DNA from: Mesostigma viride
Taxonomy: Eukaryota > Streptophyta > Mesostigmatophyceae > Mesostigmatales > Mesostigmataceae
DNA length: 64,000 nucleotides
Direction of reading: 5' to 3'
Assembly (NCBI GenBank): GCA_009746045.1
Contig: RPFO01001124.1
Span: 1 to 64,000, forward strand
Shown: positions 1 through 14,720 of the stretch, one piece after another
Position numbering within the stretch: the first letter of the stretch is position 1
Layout: each line of letters begins with the position of its first letter
Made by a program: the position numbers and the translations under genes
Notes under the pieces: generated by a model
The model's input: the letters and a program-made list of their open reading frames with translations, nothing else
What the model was told of the DNA's origin: nothing
Databases searched by the model: none

Positions 1-3000
1 AAGAGAGAGATAGGGGCAACTGCCCACACATGGCATACACCATGCACGCAAGGGGCGGCTGCACACACATGTAATCCACCCGCGCACTGCAAGGGCGAGT
101 GCCACACACGTACACACCGCGCACGCAAGGGCGGCTGCACACACACGTACACACACCATGCACGCATTGCGCGGCAATGCAAACACACGTAATAACACTG
201 CGCACGCAAGGGGCGAGTGCGCACACAACTACATACATCCGCCAACGCAGGGGGGGCTGCAACAACACCACGTACATACACGCGCACTCGGCAAGGGCCC
301 AGTGCAAGCACATGACATACAACCATGCACGCAAGGGCCGGCATGCACAGAAACGTCATACACCGCGCACGCAAGGGGCTGCTGCACACACCTAACACAC
401 ACCATGCACGCACGGGGCGGCTTGCGCACACACGTACATCAACTGCGCACTAGCACGGGGCCGGCGACTGCAGACACAATCGTTACATAAAACCCTCGCA
501 CGCAAGGGGCGCTGCACACACATGTACATCCACCGCGGCACAGCAAGGGGCGAGTGCAAACACATGTAACATACACCGCGCACTGCAAGGACAAAGGATG
601 CCACCACACATGTAAACATACACGCGCCGGCAGGGGCGCTGCAACAGTACGCACGACATACACCGCGCACTATGCAAGGGGCGGCTGCACACACACGTAA
701 TCCACACCGCGCACTGCAAGGAACTGCACACACATATACAACAACTGCGCACGCTTGGAGGCAGCCTGCACTCACATGTACACACACCGCTGCACGGCAA
801 GGGGCGGCTGACACACACGTACATCCACCTGCGCACGCAAGGGGCAACTGGCAAACACACACGTACATCCATCGCGCACGCAAGGGGCGGCTGCACACCA
901 CGTACACAACACCCGCCGCACGCAAGGGCAACTGCACACACATTACACACACCGCGCACGCTTGTGGCAAGGCTGCACACACACGTACCTACACCCGCGC
1001 ACGGCAAGGGGCGGCTGCAACCACATCACGTACATACACCCGGCACGCAGGGGCAACTGCACACACAATGTACATACACCGCGACGCAAGGGCAACTGAA
1101 CACACATGTACACACACCGCGCACGCAAGGGGCAACTGCACACACACGTACCACAGAACACGCGCACTGCTTGGGGCGGCTGCACACACACGTAAATAAC
1201 ACGCGCAAACCGCAAGGGCGGCTGCACACACACGTACATCACCGCGCACAGCAGGGGCAACTTGCACACACATGTACAACAACACGCGCACGCAAGGGGA
1301 ACTGCACACACACGTACACACACCGCGCACTGGCTTGGGGCGGCTGCACACACCCGCACACAAGTAAATACACCGCGCACGCAAGGACCGGCTCCACTCA
1401 CATGTACATCCACGCGCAACCACGGGGCGGCTGCACACACGTACCTACACCGCACGCAAGGGGCTGCTGCAACACACTACACACAAATGAGACGCTTGGG
1501 GCGACGGCACTCACATGTACATACACCGCGCACGAAAGGGTGGCTGCACACACACGTACACACACCATGCACGCAAGGAGCGACTTCACGCACAGGTACA
1601 CACACATGCACGCAAGGTTCGCTGCACACACATGTAATCCACGCGCACGCACGGGGCGGCTGCACACACATGAAACACCATGCACGCAAGGGGCGGCTGC
1701 ACACACCTGTACACACACCGCGCACGCAGGGGCGAGTGCACACACACGTACACACACCGCGCACGCAAGGGGCGGCTGCACACACACGTACACACACCAT
1801 GCACGCAATTGCCGGCATGCACACAACGTACATCCACCGCGCACGCAAGGGGCAACTGCACACACATGTACACACACCGCGCACGCTTGGGGCAGCTGCA
1901 CTCACATGTACACACACCGCGCACGCTTGGGGCGGCTGCACACACACGTACATACACCGCGCACGCAAGGGACGGCTGCACACACACGTACATACACCGC
2001 GCACGCAAGGGGCAACTGCCCGCACATGTACATCCACCGCGCACGCAATTAAGGGACGGCTGCACACACACGTACATACACCGCGCACGCAAGGGGCAAC
2101 GGCACTCACATGGACATACACCATGCACGCAAGGGGCGGCTGCACACACACGTACACACACCGCGCACGCAAGGGGCGGCTGCACACACACGTACACACA
2201 CCATGCACGCAATTGCCGGCTGCACACACACGTACATACACCGCGCACGCAAGGGGCTGCTGCACACACACTTACACACACAATGCACGCAATTAGGGGC
2301 GACGGCACTCACATGTACATACTCTTGGGCGGCTGCACACACACGTACACACACCATGCACGCAAGGGCCGGCATGCACACACAGTATACACACACCGCG
2401 CACGCAAGGGGCGGCTGCACACACACGTACATACACTGCGCACGCAAGGGGCTGCTGCACACACACTTACACTCACCATGCACGCAAGGGGCGGCTGCAC
2501 ACACACGTACATACACCGCGCACGCAAGGGACGGCTGCACACACACGTACATACACCGCGCACGCAAGGGGCAACTGCCCGCACATGTACATCCACCGCG
2601 CACGCAATTAAGGGACGGCTGCACACACACGTACATACACCGCGCACGCAAGGGGCAACGGCACTCACATGGACATACACCATGCACGCAAGGGGCGGCT
2701 GCACACACACGTACACACACCGCGCACGCAAGGGGCGGCTGCACACACACGTACACACACCATGCACGCAATTGCCGGCATGCACACACACGTACATCCA
2801 CCGCGCACGCAAGGGGCAACTGCACACACATGTACACACACCGCGCACGCTTGGGGCAGCTGCACTCACATGTACACACACCGCGCACGCTTGGGGCGGC
2901 TGCACACACACGTACATACACCGCGCACGCTTGGGGCGGCTGCACACACACGTACCTACACCGCGCACGCAAGGGGCGGCTGCACACACACTTACACACA

Positions 3001-6000
3001 AAATGCACGCTTGGGGCGACGGCACTCACATGTACATACACCGCGCACGAAAGGGGTGGCTGCACACACACGTACATCCACCGCGCACGCAAGGGGCAAC
3101 GGCACTCACATGGACATACACCATGCACGCAAGGGGCGGCTGCACACACACGTACACACACCGCGCACGCAAGGGGCGGCTGCACACACACGTACACACA
3201 CCATGCACGCAATTGCCGGCATGCACACACACGTACATCCACCGCGCACGCAAGGGGCAACTGCACACACATGTACACACACCGCGCACGCTTGGGGCAG
3301 CTGCACTCACATGTACACACACCGCGCACGCTTGGGGCGGCTGCACACACACGTACATACACCGCGCACGCTTGGGGCTGCTGCACACACACGTACCTAC
3401 ACCGCGCACGCAAGGGGCGGCTGCACACACACTTACACACAAAATGCACGCTTGGGGCGACGGCACTCACATGTACACACACCGCGCACGCAAGGGGCGG
3501 CTGCACACACACGTACACACACCATGCACGCAATTGCCGGCATGCACACACACGTACATCCACCGCGCACGCAAGGGGCAACTGCACACACATGTACACA
3601 CACCGCGCACGCTTGGGGCAGCTGCACTCACATGTACACACACCGCGCACGCTTGGAGCGGCTGCACACACACGTACATACACCGCGCACGCAAGGGGCG
3701 GCTGCACACATACGTACCTACACCGCGCACGCAAGGGGCGGCTGCACACACACGTACATACACCGCGCACGCAAGGACCGGCTCCACTCACATGTACATC
3801 CACCGCGCAACCACGGGGCGGCTGCACACACACGTACATACACCGCGCACGCAAGGGGCTGCTGCACACACACTTACACACAAAATGCACGCTTGGGGCG
3901 ACGGCACTCACATGTACATACACCGCGCACGAAAGGGGTGGCTGCACACACACGTACATCCACCGCGCACGCAAGGGGCGGCTGCACACACACATACATA
4001 CACCATGCACGCAAGGGGCGAGTGCAAAAACATGTACATACGCCGCGCACGCAAGGGGCAACTGCCCACACATGGACATACACCATGCACGCAAGGGGCG
4101 GCTGCACACACATGTACATCCACCGCGCACGCAAGGGGCGAGTGCACACACACGTACACACACCGCGCACGCAAGGGGCGGCTGCACACACACGTACACA
4201 CACCATGCACGCAATTGCCGGCATGCACACACACGTACATACACCGCGCACGCAAGGGGCGAGTGCGCACACACGTACATACACCGCGCACGCAAGGGGG
4301 GCTGCACACACACGTACATACACCGCGCACGCAAGGGGCCAGTGCAAGCACATGTACATACACCATGCACGCAAGGGCCGGCATGCACAGAAACGTACAT
4401 ACACCGCGCACGCAAGGGGCTGCTGCACACACACGTACACACACCATGCACGCACGGGGCGGCTGCACACACACGTACATCCACTGCGCACGCACGGGGC
4501 CGGCGACTGCACACACATGTACATAAACCATGCACGCAAGGGGCGGCTGCACACACATGTACATCCACCGCGCACGCAAGGGGCGAGTGCAAACACATGT
4601 ACATACACCGCGCACGCAAGGACAAGGATGCACACACATGTACATACACCGCGCACGCAAGGGGCGGCTGCACACGCACGTACATACACCGCGCACGCAA
4701 GGGGCGGCTGCACACACACGTACATCCACCGCGCACGCAAGGGGCAACTGCACACACATGTACACACACCGCGCACGCTTGGGGCAGCTGCACTCACATG
4801 TACACACACCGCGCACGCAAGGGGCGGCTGCACACACACGTACATCCACCGCGCACGCAAGGGGCAACTGCACACACACGTACATCCACCGCGCACGCAA
4901 GGGGCGGCTGCACACACACGTACACACACCGCGCACGCAAGGGGCAACTGCACACACATGTACACACACCGCGCACGCTTGGGGCGGCTGCACACACACG
5001 TACCTACACCGCGCACGCAAGGGGCGGCTGCACACACACGTACATACACCGCGCACGCAAGGGGCAACTGCACACACATGTACATACACCGCGCACGCAA
5101 GGGGCAACTGCACACACATGTACACACACCGCGCACGCAAGGGGCAACTGCACACACACGTACACACACCGCGCACGCTTGGGGCGGCTGCACACACACG
5201 TAAATACACCGCGCACGCAAGGGGCGGCTGCACACACACGTACATCCACCGCGCACGCAAGGGGCAACTGCACACACATGTACACACACCGCGCACGCAA
5301 GGGGCAACTGCACACACACGTACACACACCGCGCACGCTTGGGGCGGCTGCACACACACGTAAATACACCGCGCACGCAAGGACCGGCTCCACTCACATG
5401 TACATCCACCGCGCAACCACGGGGCGGCTGCACACACACGTACATACACCGCGCACGCAAGGGGCTGCTGCACACACACTTACACACAAAATGCACGCTT
5501 GGGGCGACGGCACTCACATGTACATACACCGCGCACGAAAGGGGTGGCTGCACACACACGTACACACACCATGCACGCAAGGAGCGACTTCACGCACAGG
5601 TACACACACCATGCACGCAAGGTTCGGCTGCACACACATGTACATCCACCGCGCACGCAAGGGGCGGCTGCACACACATGTACATACACCATGCACGCAA
5701 GGGGCGGCTGCACACACCTGTACACACACCGCGCACGCAAGGGGCGAGTGCACACACACGTACACACACCGCGCACGCAAGGGGCGGCTGCACACACACG
5801 TACACACACCATGCACGCAATTGCCGGCATGCACACACACGTACATCCACCGCGCACGCAAGGGGCAACTGCACACACATGTACACACACCGCGCACGCT
5901 TGGGGCAGCTGCACTCACATGTACACACACCGCGCACGCTTGGGGCGGCTGCACACACACGTACATACACCGCGCACGCTTGGGGCGAGTGCGCACACAC

Positions 6001-9000
6001 GTACATACACCGCGCACGCAAGGGGGGCTGCACACACACGTACATACACCGCGCACGCAAGGGGCCAGTGCAAGCACATGTACATACACCATGCACGCAA
6101 GGGCCGGCATGCACAGAAACGTACATACACCGCGCACGCAAGGGGCTGCTGCACACACACGTACACACACCATGCACGCACGGGGCGGCTGCACACACAT
6201 GTACATCCACCGCACACGCAAGGGGCGGCTGCACACACATGTACATCCACCGCGCACGCAAGGGGCGAGTGCACACACACGTACACACACCGCGCACGCA
6301 AGGGGCGGCTGCACACACACGTACACACACCATGCACGCAATTGCCGGCATGCACACACACGTACATACACCGCGCACGCAAGGGGCGAGTGCGCACACA
6401 CGTACATACACCGCGCACGCAAGGGGGGGCTGCACACACACGTACATACACCGCGCACGCAAGGGGCCAGTGCAAGCACATGTACATACACCATGCACGC
6501 AAGGGCCGGCATGCACAGAAACGTACATACACCGCGCACGCAAGGGGCTGCTGCACACACACGTACACACACCATGCACGCACGGGGCGGCTGCACACAC
6601 ACGTACATCCACTGCGCACGCACGGGGCCGGCGACTGCACACACATGTACATAAACCATGCACGCAAGGGGCGGCTGCACACACATGTACATCCACCGCG
6701 CACGCAAGGGGCGAGTGCAAACACATGTACATACACCGCGCACGCAAGGACAAGGATGCACACACATGTACATACACCGCGCACGCAAGGGGCGGCTGCA
6801 CACGCACGTACATACACCGCGCACGCAAGGGGCGGCTGCACACACACGTACATCCACCGCGCACGCAAGGGGCAACTGCACACACATGTACACACACCGC
6901 GCACGCTTGGGGCAGCTGCACTCACATGTACACACACCGCGCACGCAAGGGGCGGCTGCACACACACGTACATCCACCGCGCACGCAAGGGGCAACTGCA
7001 CACACACGTACATCCACCGCGCACGCAAGGGGCGGCTGCACACACACGTACACACACCGCGCACGCAAGGGGCAACTGCACACACATGTACACACACCGC
7101 GCACGCTTGGGGCGGCTGCACACACACGTACCTACACCGCGCACGCAAGGGGCGGCTGCACACACACGTACATACACCGCGCACGCAAGGGGCAACTGCA
7201 CACACATGTACATACACCGCGCACGCAAGGGGCAACTGCACACACATGTACACACACCGCGCACGCAAGGGGCAACTGCACACACACGTACACACACCGC
7301 GCACGCTTGGGGCGGCTGCACACACACGTAAATACACCGCGCACGCAAGGGGCGGCTGCACACACACGTACATCCACCGCGCACGCAAGGGGCAACTGCA
7401 CACACATGTACACACACCGCGCACGCAAGGGGCAACTGCACACACACGTACACACACCGCGCACGCTTGGGGCGGCTGCACACACACGTAAATACACCGC
7501 GCACGCAAGGGGTGGCTGCACACACACGTACATCCACCGCGCACGCAAGGGGCGGCTGCACACACACGTACATACACCGCGCACGCTTGGGGCGGCTGCA
7601 CACACACGTACCTACACCGCGCACGCAAGGGGCGGCTGCACACATACGTATACCTACACCGCGCACGCAAGGGGCGACTGCACACACATGTACATCCACC
7701 GCGCACGCAAGGGCCGGCTGCACACACACGTACACACACCATGCACGCAAGGGCCGGCTGCACACACACGTACATACACCGCGCACGCTTGGGGCGGCTG
7801 CACACACACGTACACACACCGCGCACGCAAGGGGCAGCTGCACACACACGTACATACACCATGCACGCAAGGGGCTGCACACACACTTACACACACCTTG
7901 CACGCAAGGGCCGGCATGCACACACACTGGCATACACCGCGCACGCAAGGGGCGGCTGCACACACGTACATACACCGCGCACGCAAGGGGCGAGTGCACA
8001 CACACGTACACACACCGCGCACGCAAGGGGCGGCTGCACACACACGTACACACACCATGCACGCAATTGCCGGCATGCACACGCACGTACATCCACTGCG
8101 CACGCAAGGGGCAACTGCACACACATGTACACACGCTTGGGGCGGCTGCACTCACATGTACACACACCGCGCACGCAAGGGCCGGCTGCACACACACGTA
8201 CATCCACCGCGCACGCAAGGGGCAACTGCACACACACGTACACACACCATGCACGCAAGGGCCGGCTGCACTCACATGTACACACACCATGCACGCAAGG
8301 GCCGGCTGCACACACACTTACACACACAATGCACGCTTGGGGCAACGGCACTCACATGTACATACACCATGCACGCAAGGGGCGGCTGCACACACACGTA
8401 CACACACCATGCACGCAAGGAGCGACTTCACGCACAGGTACACTCACCATGCACGCAAGGGGCGGCTGCACACACACGTACACACACCGCGCACGCAATT
8501 AAGGGACGGCTGCACACACACGTACATACACCGCGCACGCAAGGGGCAACAGCACTCACATGTACATACACCATGCACGCAAGGGGCGGCTGCACACACA
8601 CGTACACACACCATGCACGCAAGGAGCGACTTCACGCACAGGTACACACACCATGCACGCAAGGTTCGGCTGCACACACATGTACATCCACCGCGCACGC
8701 AAGGGGCGAGTGCAAACACATGTACATACACCATGCACGCAAGGGGCGGCTGCACACACATGTACATCCACCGCGCACGCAAGGGGCGAGTGCACACACA
8801 CGTACACACACCGCGCACGCAAGGGGCGGCTGCACACACACGTACACACACCATGCACGCAATTGCCGGCATGCACACACACGTACATCCACCGCGCACG
8901 CAAGGGGCAACTGCACACACATGTACACACACCGCGCACGCTTGGGGCAGCTGCACTCACATGTACACACACCGCGCACGCAAGGGCCGGCTGCACACAC

Positions 9001-11932
9001 ACGTACACACACCATGCACGCAATTGCCGGCATGCACACACACGTACACACACCGCGCACGCAAGGGGCGGCTGCACACACACGTACACACACCATGCAC
9101 GCAATTGCCGGCATGCACACACACGTACGTCCACCGCGCACGCAAGGGGCAACTGCACACACATGTACACACACCGCGCACGCTTGGGGCAGCTGCACAC
9201 ACACGTACATACACCGCGCACGCAAGGGGCGGCTGCACACACACGTACACACACCGCGCACGCAAGGGGCGGCTGCACACACACGTACATACACCGCGCA
9301 CGCAAGGGGCAACTGCACACACATGTACATACACCGCGCACGCAAGGGGCAACTGCACACACATGTACCTACACCGCGCACGCAAGGGGCAACTGCACAC
9401 ACACGTACCTACACCGCGCACGCTTGGGGCGGCTGCACACACACGTACCTACACCGCGCACGCAAGGGGCGGCTGCACACACACGTACACACACCATGCA
9501 CGCAAGGGCCGGCTGCACACACACGTACATCCACCGCGCACGCAAGGGGCAACTGCACACACACGTACATCCACCGCGCACGCAAGGGGCGGCTGCACAC
9601 ACACGTACACACACCGCGCACGCAAGGGGCAACTGCACACACATGTACACACACCGCGCACGCTTGGGGCGGCTGCACACACACGTACCTACACCGCGCA
9701 CGCAAGGGGCGGCTGCACACACACGTACATACACCGCGCACGCAAGGGGCAACTGCACACACATGTACATACACCGCGCACGCAAGGGGCAACTGCACAC
9801 ACATGTACCTACACCGCGCACGCAAGGGGCAACTGCACACACACGTACCTACACCGCGCACGCTTGGGGCGGCTGCACACACACGTACCTACACCGCGCA
9901 CGCAAGGGGCGGCTGCACACACACGTACACACACCATGCACGCAAGGGCCGGCTGCACACACACGTACATCCCCCGCGCACGCTTGGGGCGGCTGCACAC
10001 ACACGTACCTACACCGCGCACGCAAGGGGCGGCTGCACACACACGTACATCCACCGCGCACGCAAGGGGCAACTGCACACACATGTACACACACCGCGCA
10101 CGCTTGGGGCAGCTGCACTCACATGTACACACACCGCGCACGCAAGGGGCGGCTGCACACACACGTACATCCACCGCGCACGCAAGGGGCAACTGCACAC
10201 ACACGTACATCCACCGCGCACGCAAGGGGCGGCTGCACACACACGTACACACACCGCGCACGCAAGGGGCGACTGCACACACATGTACATCCACCGCGCA
10301 CGCAAGGGCCGGCTGCACACACACGTACACACACCATGCACGCAAGGGCCGGCTGCACACACACGTACATCCACCGCGCACGCAAGGGCCGGCTGCACAC
10401 ACACGTACATACACCGCGCACGCAAGGGGCAACTGCACACACATGTACACACACCGCGCACGCAAGGGGCAACTGCACACACACGTACACACACCGCGCA
10501 CGCTTGGGGCGGCTGCACACACACGTACCTACACCGCGCACGCAAGGGGCGGCTGCACACACATGTACATCCACCGCGCACGCAAGGGGCAACTGCACAC
10601 ACATGTACACACACCGCGCACGCTTGGGGCAGCTGCACTCACATGTACACACACCGCGCACGCAAGGGGCGGCTGCACACACACGTACATCCACCGCGCA
10701 CGCAAGGGGCAACTGCACACACACGTACATCCACCGCGCACGCAAGGGGCGGCTGCACACACACGTACACACACCGCGCACGCAAGGGGCAACTGCACAC
10801 ACATGTACACACACGGCGCACGCTTGGGGCGGCTGCACACACACGTACCTACACCGCGCACGCAAGGGGCGGCTGCACACACACGTACATACACCGCGCA
10901 CGCAAGGGGCAACTGCACACACATGTACATACACCGCGCACGCAAGGGGCAACTGCACACACATGTACACACACCGCGCACGCAAGGGGCAACTGCACAC
11001 ACACGTACACACACCGCGCACGCTTGGGGCGGCTGCACACACACGTAAATACACCGCGCACGCAAGGGGCGGCTGCACACACACGTACATCCACCGCGCA
11101 CGCAAGGGGCAACTGCACACACATGTACACACACCGCGCACGCTTGGGGCAGCTGCACTCACATGTACACACACCGCGCACGCAAGGGCCGGCTGCACAC
11201 ACACGAAAAACCACCGCGCACGCAAGGGGCAACTGCACACACACGTACATACACCGCGCACGCAAGGGGCGGCTGCACACACACGTACACACACCGCGCA
11301 CGCAAGGGGCAACTGCACACACATGTACACACACCGCGCACGCTTGGGGCGGCTGCACACACACGTACCTACACCTTGCACGCAAGGGGCGGCTGCACAC
11401 ACACGTACATACACCGCGCACGCAAGGGGCAACTGCACACACATGTACATACACCGCGCAACCACGGGGCGGCTGCACACACACGTACATACACCGCGCA
11501 CGCAAGGGGCAACTGCACACACATGTACACACACCGCGCACGCTTGGGGCGGCTGCACACACACGTACCTACACCGCGCACGCAAGGGGCGGCTGCACAC
11601 ACACGTACATACACCGCGCACGCAAGGGGCAACTGCACACACATGTACATACACCGCGCAACCACGGGGCGGCTGCACACACACGTACACACACCGCGCA
11701 CGCAAGGGGCAGCTGCACACACACGTACATACACCATGCACGCAAGGGGCTGCACACACACTTACACACACCTTGCACGCAAGGGCCGGCATGCACACAC
11801 ACTGGCATACACCGCGCACGCAAGGGGCGGCTGCACACACGTACATACACCGCGCACGCAAGGGGCGAGTGCACACACACGTACACACACCGCGCACGCA
11901 ATTAAGGGACGGCTGCACACACACGTACATAC
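1..11932. repeat. 40-bp minisatellite array, left arm
   Basis: Roughly 298 tandem copies of a 40-bp unit. Each unit joins a CGCGCACGCAAGGGGCGGCTG-like core (variants CATGCACGCA..., ...GGGGCAACTG, ...GCTTGGGGC, ...GGGCCGGC) to a CACACACACGTACATACAC-like linker. Variant units recur in blocks, giving a higher-order pattern. The unit has no stop codon in any of the six frames and 40 is not a multiple of 3, so spurious ORFs of up to about 2200 codons run through it. These translate to His/Thr/Arg-rich text on plus and Cys/Val-rich text on minus. I treat them as non-coding. The array is probably subtelomeric or heterochromatic satellite DNA; that role is inference. Confidence 0.95.
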
Positions 11933-12677
11933 TGTCAAGGACATGGTCCTTGTATTTGTACCCACCTGACCTGGCTAGATAGATAGAGGCTCTTGTACAG
12001 GAGCCACTGTTTTTTATCCCGTTGGATTTGGCCTACAAATGAGAAAGTTGTGGCCAGTTTTAGTAATCAGGGATTAGTACCTATGCCAAGTGGATCCTTA
12101 TAGGCAGCTGACAAATCTGTCTATGTCAGCTGACCTATGACATGTCAGATGAGAATCTATGACAGGACAGTTGACTGATTGACATGTACACTGTGCATGT
12201 CAGATGTGGCGCTGATATGTTCACGCCAGATTTACTTCATCATCATCAGATCACACACAGAGAGATCTTTTATTAAATAGTTAGATTACTGTGCAGCAGT
12301 TACAAGTTAAGACTGTACATCAGTTACAAGATAAGGCTGTACAGCAGTTACAAGATAAGATTTATTCTTGTCTAGATCTGATTGGTAGCCTGTACACTGA
12401 CCTAACCTGATTGGTGGCCTGAGTATTACATGAGAATATTCCTAGGCACATTCCTAGCCAGCCAATCAGGTCATTCCAGTTTTCTGCCTGTGTTTTTTCC
12501 TCGAGTTAATAAAACAACTGAGGAGCCTTGCCAAAGGTACTCCTCACTATCATTCTGCCTCAAACTGAGTCTCTGTCTCTTTGCTTCCATCCTCCATAGC
12601 CTGTACCTGCAAGGACAGGCACATTTGGGTTCCAATCACAAGCATTGTAGAAGGCAAACCCATTAGTTCTTTCAACA
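11933..12677 (+). repeat. 5' LTR of the copia element
   Basis: 745 bp, TG...CA ends, same length and boundaries as the LTR at 17308. It holds a run of near-repeats of CAGTTACAAG(A/T)TAAG at about 12296-12360 and several TGACATGT/TGTCAGAT words near 12130-12205, which may be promoter or enhancer elements. No clear TATA box was identified. Confidence 0.95.
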
Positions 12678-12690
12678 TGGTATCGGAGGT
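12678..12690 (+). promoter_or_regulatory. Primer binding site of the copia element
   Basis: TGGTATCGGAGGT starts at the first base after the 5' LTR. It matches the usual copia primer site TGGTATCAGAGC, complementary to initiator-methionine tRNA, with one change (A to G) in the core. Confidence 0.85.
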
Positions 12691-12768
12691 TTGATGCCTA
12701 CCCTGCATTTGAGGAGCAGAGACATTCATCTGACTACCCCAGAGACAACACCCAGACCCAGATCAACC

Positions 12769-13562
12769 ATGGAGGATCAAGACACCCAAACTGCTACCAG
12801 ACAGCCTGACTACACCTCTCTTGTTTCAACAGTTGCCAAGAGCTGCAAGAAATTTGTTGGTGCAGCTGGTGATGATTACAGCAAGTGGGAGGAGTGGAAG
12901 AATTTGTTTTTGGCTGTTGTCAGTCTTTTCAGTTTGGATGCTGTCCTGCTGGGTACTGAGGAGAATGACAGGGCTGATAAGGCCCTGTGGGCAGCTTTGC
13001 TCACCTGTCTAACAGGTGAAGCTGCACGCCTAATGGCCACTGTGGCCAACAAAACTGGTAGCCAAGCATGGCAGTGTCTCATGGAGAACTATGAGCAAAC
13101 CAGGCTAACCAAGAGTCACAGGTTTGAGCTGAGGAGCAAGCTGCACCGCCTACAGAAGCTTCCTAACGAGACCATGCAACAGCTTGTGAGGAGGGCGGAG
13201 CTTCTACGTGCTGACTACCAGGCTGCAGGGGGAGTCATCCAGGACCGTGATTTTGCTGCCATTCTACTGGGAGCACTGACAGACGAGTACCGCCCTGCGC
13301 TGGTGTCTGTACGGTTCAACGAGGAGGACCCACTACCTGTGGTGAAGAGGGCACTCATGGAGGCGGAGGATCTGCTCAAGGGGGGACGTGCTGTGGTGAA
13401 AAAGGAGAGTGCTGGCACTGGCCAGGCCTACCACACCAACAGCAAGGGGAACGGGGGGACCAAGAAATGCAGTCACTGTGGCCTGTCAAATCACAAGGAC
13501 AAAGACTGCTGGAAGGAGCATCCTGAGAAGGCCCCACGCTGGTACCCCAACCAGCACAGGGG
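12769..13562 (+). CDS. gag: Copia Gag (capsid plus zinc knuckle), in-frame part
   Basis: Structural protein that packages the element RNA. The reading frame is open from just after the PBS; I prefer the ATG at 12769 because of its strong context (ACCATGG), although another ATG lies at 12694. A retrotransposon Gag domain of the copia (UBN2) kind covers roughly residues 40-200. A CCHC zinc knuckle of CX2CX4HX4C spacing lies at about residues 234-247 (CSHCGLSNHKDKDC). The homologous frame ends in a six-G run at about 13559-13564. Downstream the pol frame is -1 relative to gag, while the gag frame itself runs on as meaningless Arg-rich sequence to 13812. Most copia elements have one continuous gag-pol frame, so I read the shift as a one-base loss in the G run. 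A programmed -1 slip on GGG is a less likely alternative. Confidence 0.9.
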
Positions 13563-14720
13563 GGCAAGGGCGGCAACCGAGGGAACCAGAACAAGGGACG
13601 CAACGCACCTGCTGGATCCGCTGCCAACGCAACTCAGGAGGCGGCTGAACTGCCGCCTGGCTTCTGCATGGTCACCATCGCCGAGGAGTCGCCGTCGACG
13701 CCGCTGGAGGCTGCTGCTCTCACGCAGTATACGTGCGACAACCTCACCTGGGTGCTGGACTCGGCTGCGAGCAGCCACATGTCCCCGTGCCGTTCTGACT
13801 TTGTGTCTCTGACCCCCCACAGCAGGGCAATCGCTGGCTCCGGCGGACAGCTGCACGCTACCGGCCAGGGCACCATCGCTGTGGAGCTTCCTGGCCACAG
13901 CGTGCGCTTGCAAGGAGCGCTGCTTGTACCTGGCCTGAATGCACGACTCCTTTCAGTCGCGCAACTCGCAAAGGCAGGTCACAAGGTGGATTTCCACAAA
14001 GAGACAGTGGTGCTGGATAACAAGCATCACAAGATCGCCATGCAGAACAACATCTACGTGTTACCTGCGGCGAAGACAGCGCCAGCGATGGCTGCTGTGA
14101 CGGTGGAGCGGCCGGTTAACCTGCTGCTGCACTGGCGTTTGGGCCATGCTGGTGCCGACCGCATCAAGAAGCTGGTTGCCATCCCTGCATCCAACTTGAC
14201 GACGAGGAGTCCAACTGCTCCTGGCTGCCCATCCTGCCCGGCTGGCTTCATCAAGCGCCAGCCATTTCCGCCAGGGCAGCGGCGATCCACTGTGCCGCGC
14301 GCCAAGCTTCATGGCGACCTGCTGGGCCCGATGAGCGTCGAGTCGCTGGGGGGAGCCCGCTACTTCTTGGGCATCACTGACGATGCCACTCGGTGGCGAT
14401 GGGGGTTTGCGCTCAAGACCAAGGACGAGGCGGTGGGGCGGTTTGCAGAGCTGCTCGTCCGCGATATTCGCCCCTTCTACGCCGGCTCTGTCGTGCTGCG
14501 CACCGACAATGACGCGGTCTTCACCGGTCAAGCCTGGCGGGCGGTGTGTGCTGAACACCGCGTCCACCAGGAGTTCTCCGCGCCTTACTGCCCTGAGCAG
14601 AACGGCGTAGCGGAGCGGCTCTGGGGCCTGGCAATGGGCATGACTCTAGCGATGTTGACACACGCCGGCCTGGGGAAGGCATACTGGGCATTGGCACTCC
14701 AGTGTGCTATTTATATCTGA
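13563..14720 (+). CDS. pol: Copia protease and integrase segment of Pol
   Basis: Continues Gag in the -1 frame. The aspartic protease motif is at about 13748-13777 (WVLDSAASSH, where DSAAS replaces the usual D(S/T)GAS). The pre-integrase zinc-binding domain follows as HWRLGHA near 14130 with a CPSC pair near 14225. The integrase core shows the D,D(35)E triad in HGDLLGPM, LRTDNDAVF and PEQNGVAER. The frame stops at 14718-14720, in the middle of the conserved integrase helix that should read on into NRLP. The homologous sequence resumes in the next -1 frame, so a single C is missing near 14716. Confidence 0.92.
   Translation, partial: GKGGNRGNQNKGRNAPAGSAANATQEAAELPPGFCMVTIAEESPSTPLEAAALTQYTCDNLTWVLDSAASSHMSPCRSDFVSLTPHSRAIAGSGGQLHATGQGTIAVELPGHSVRLQGALLVPGLNARLLSVAQLAKAGHKVDFHKETVVLDNKHHKIAMQNNIYVLPAAKTAPAMAAVTVERPVNLLLHWRLGHAGADRIKKLVAIPASNLTTRSPTAPGCPSCPAGFIKRQPFPPGQRRSTVPRAKLHGDLLGPMSVESLGGARYFLGITDDATRWRWGFALKTKDEAVGRFAELLVRDIRPFYAGSVVLRTDNDAVFTGQAWRAVCAEHRVHQEFSAPYCPEQNGVAERLWGLAMGMTLAMLTHAGLGKAYWALALQCAIYI

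Noticed and set aside
5339-11905. ORF of 2188 codons, and similar long ORFs on both strands of the satellite
   Set aside because: They follow from a stop-free 40-bp unit read in rotating frames. There is no domain, no splice or start context, and the opposite strand is equally open.
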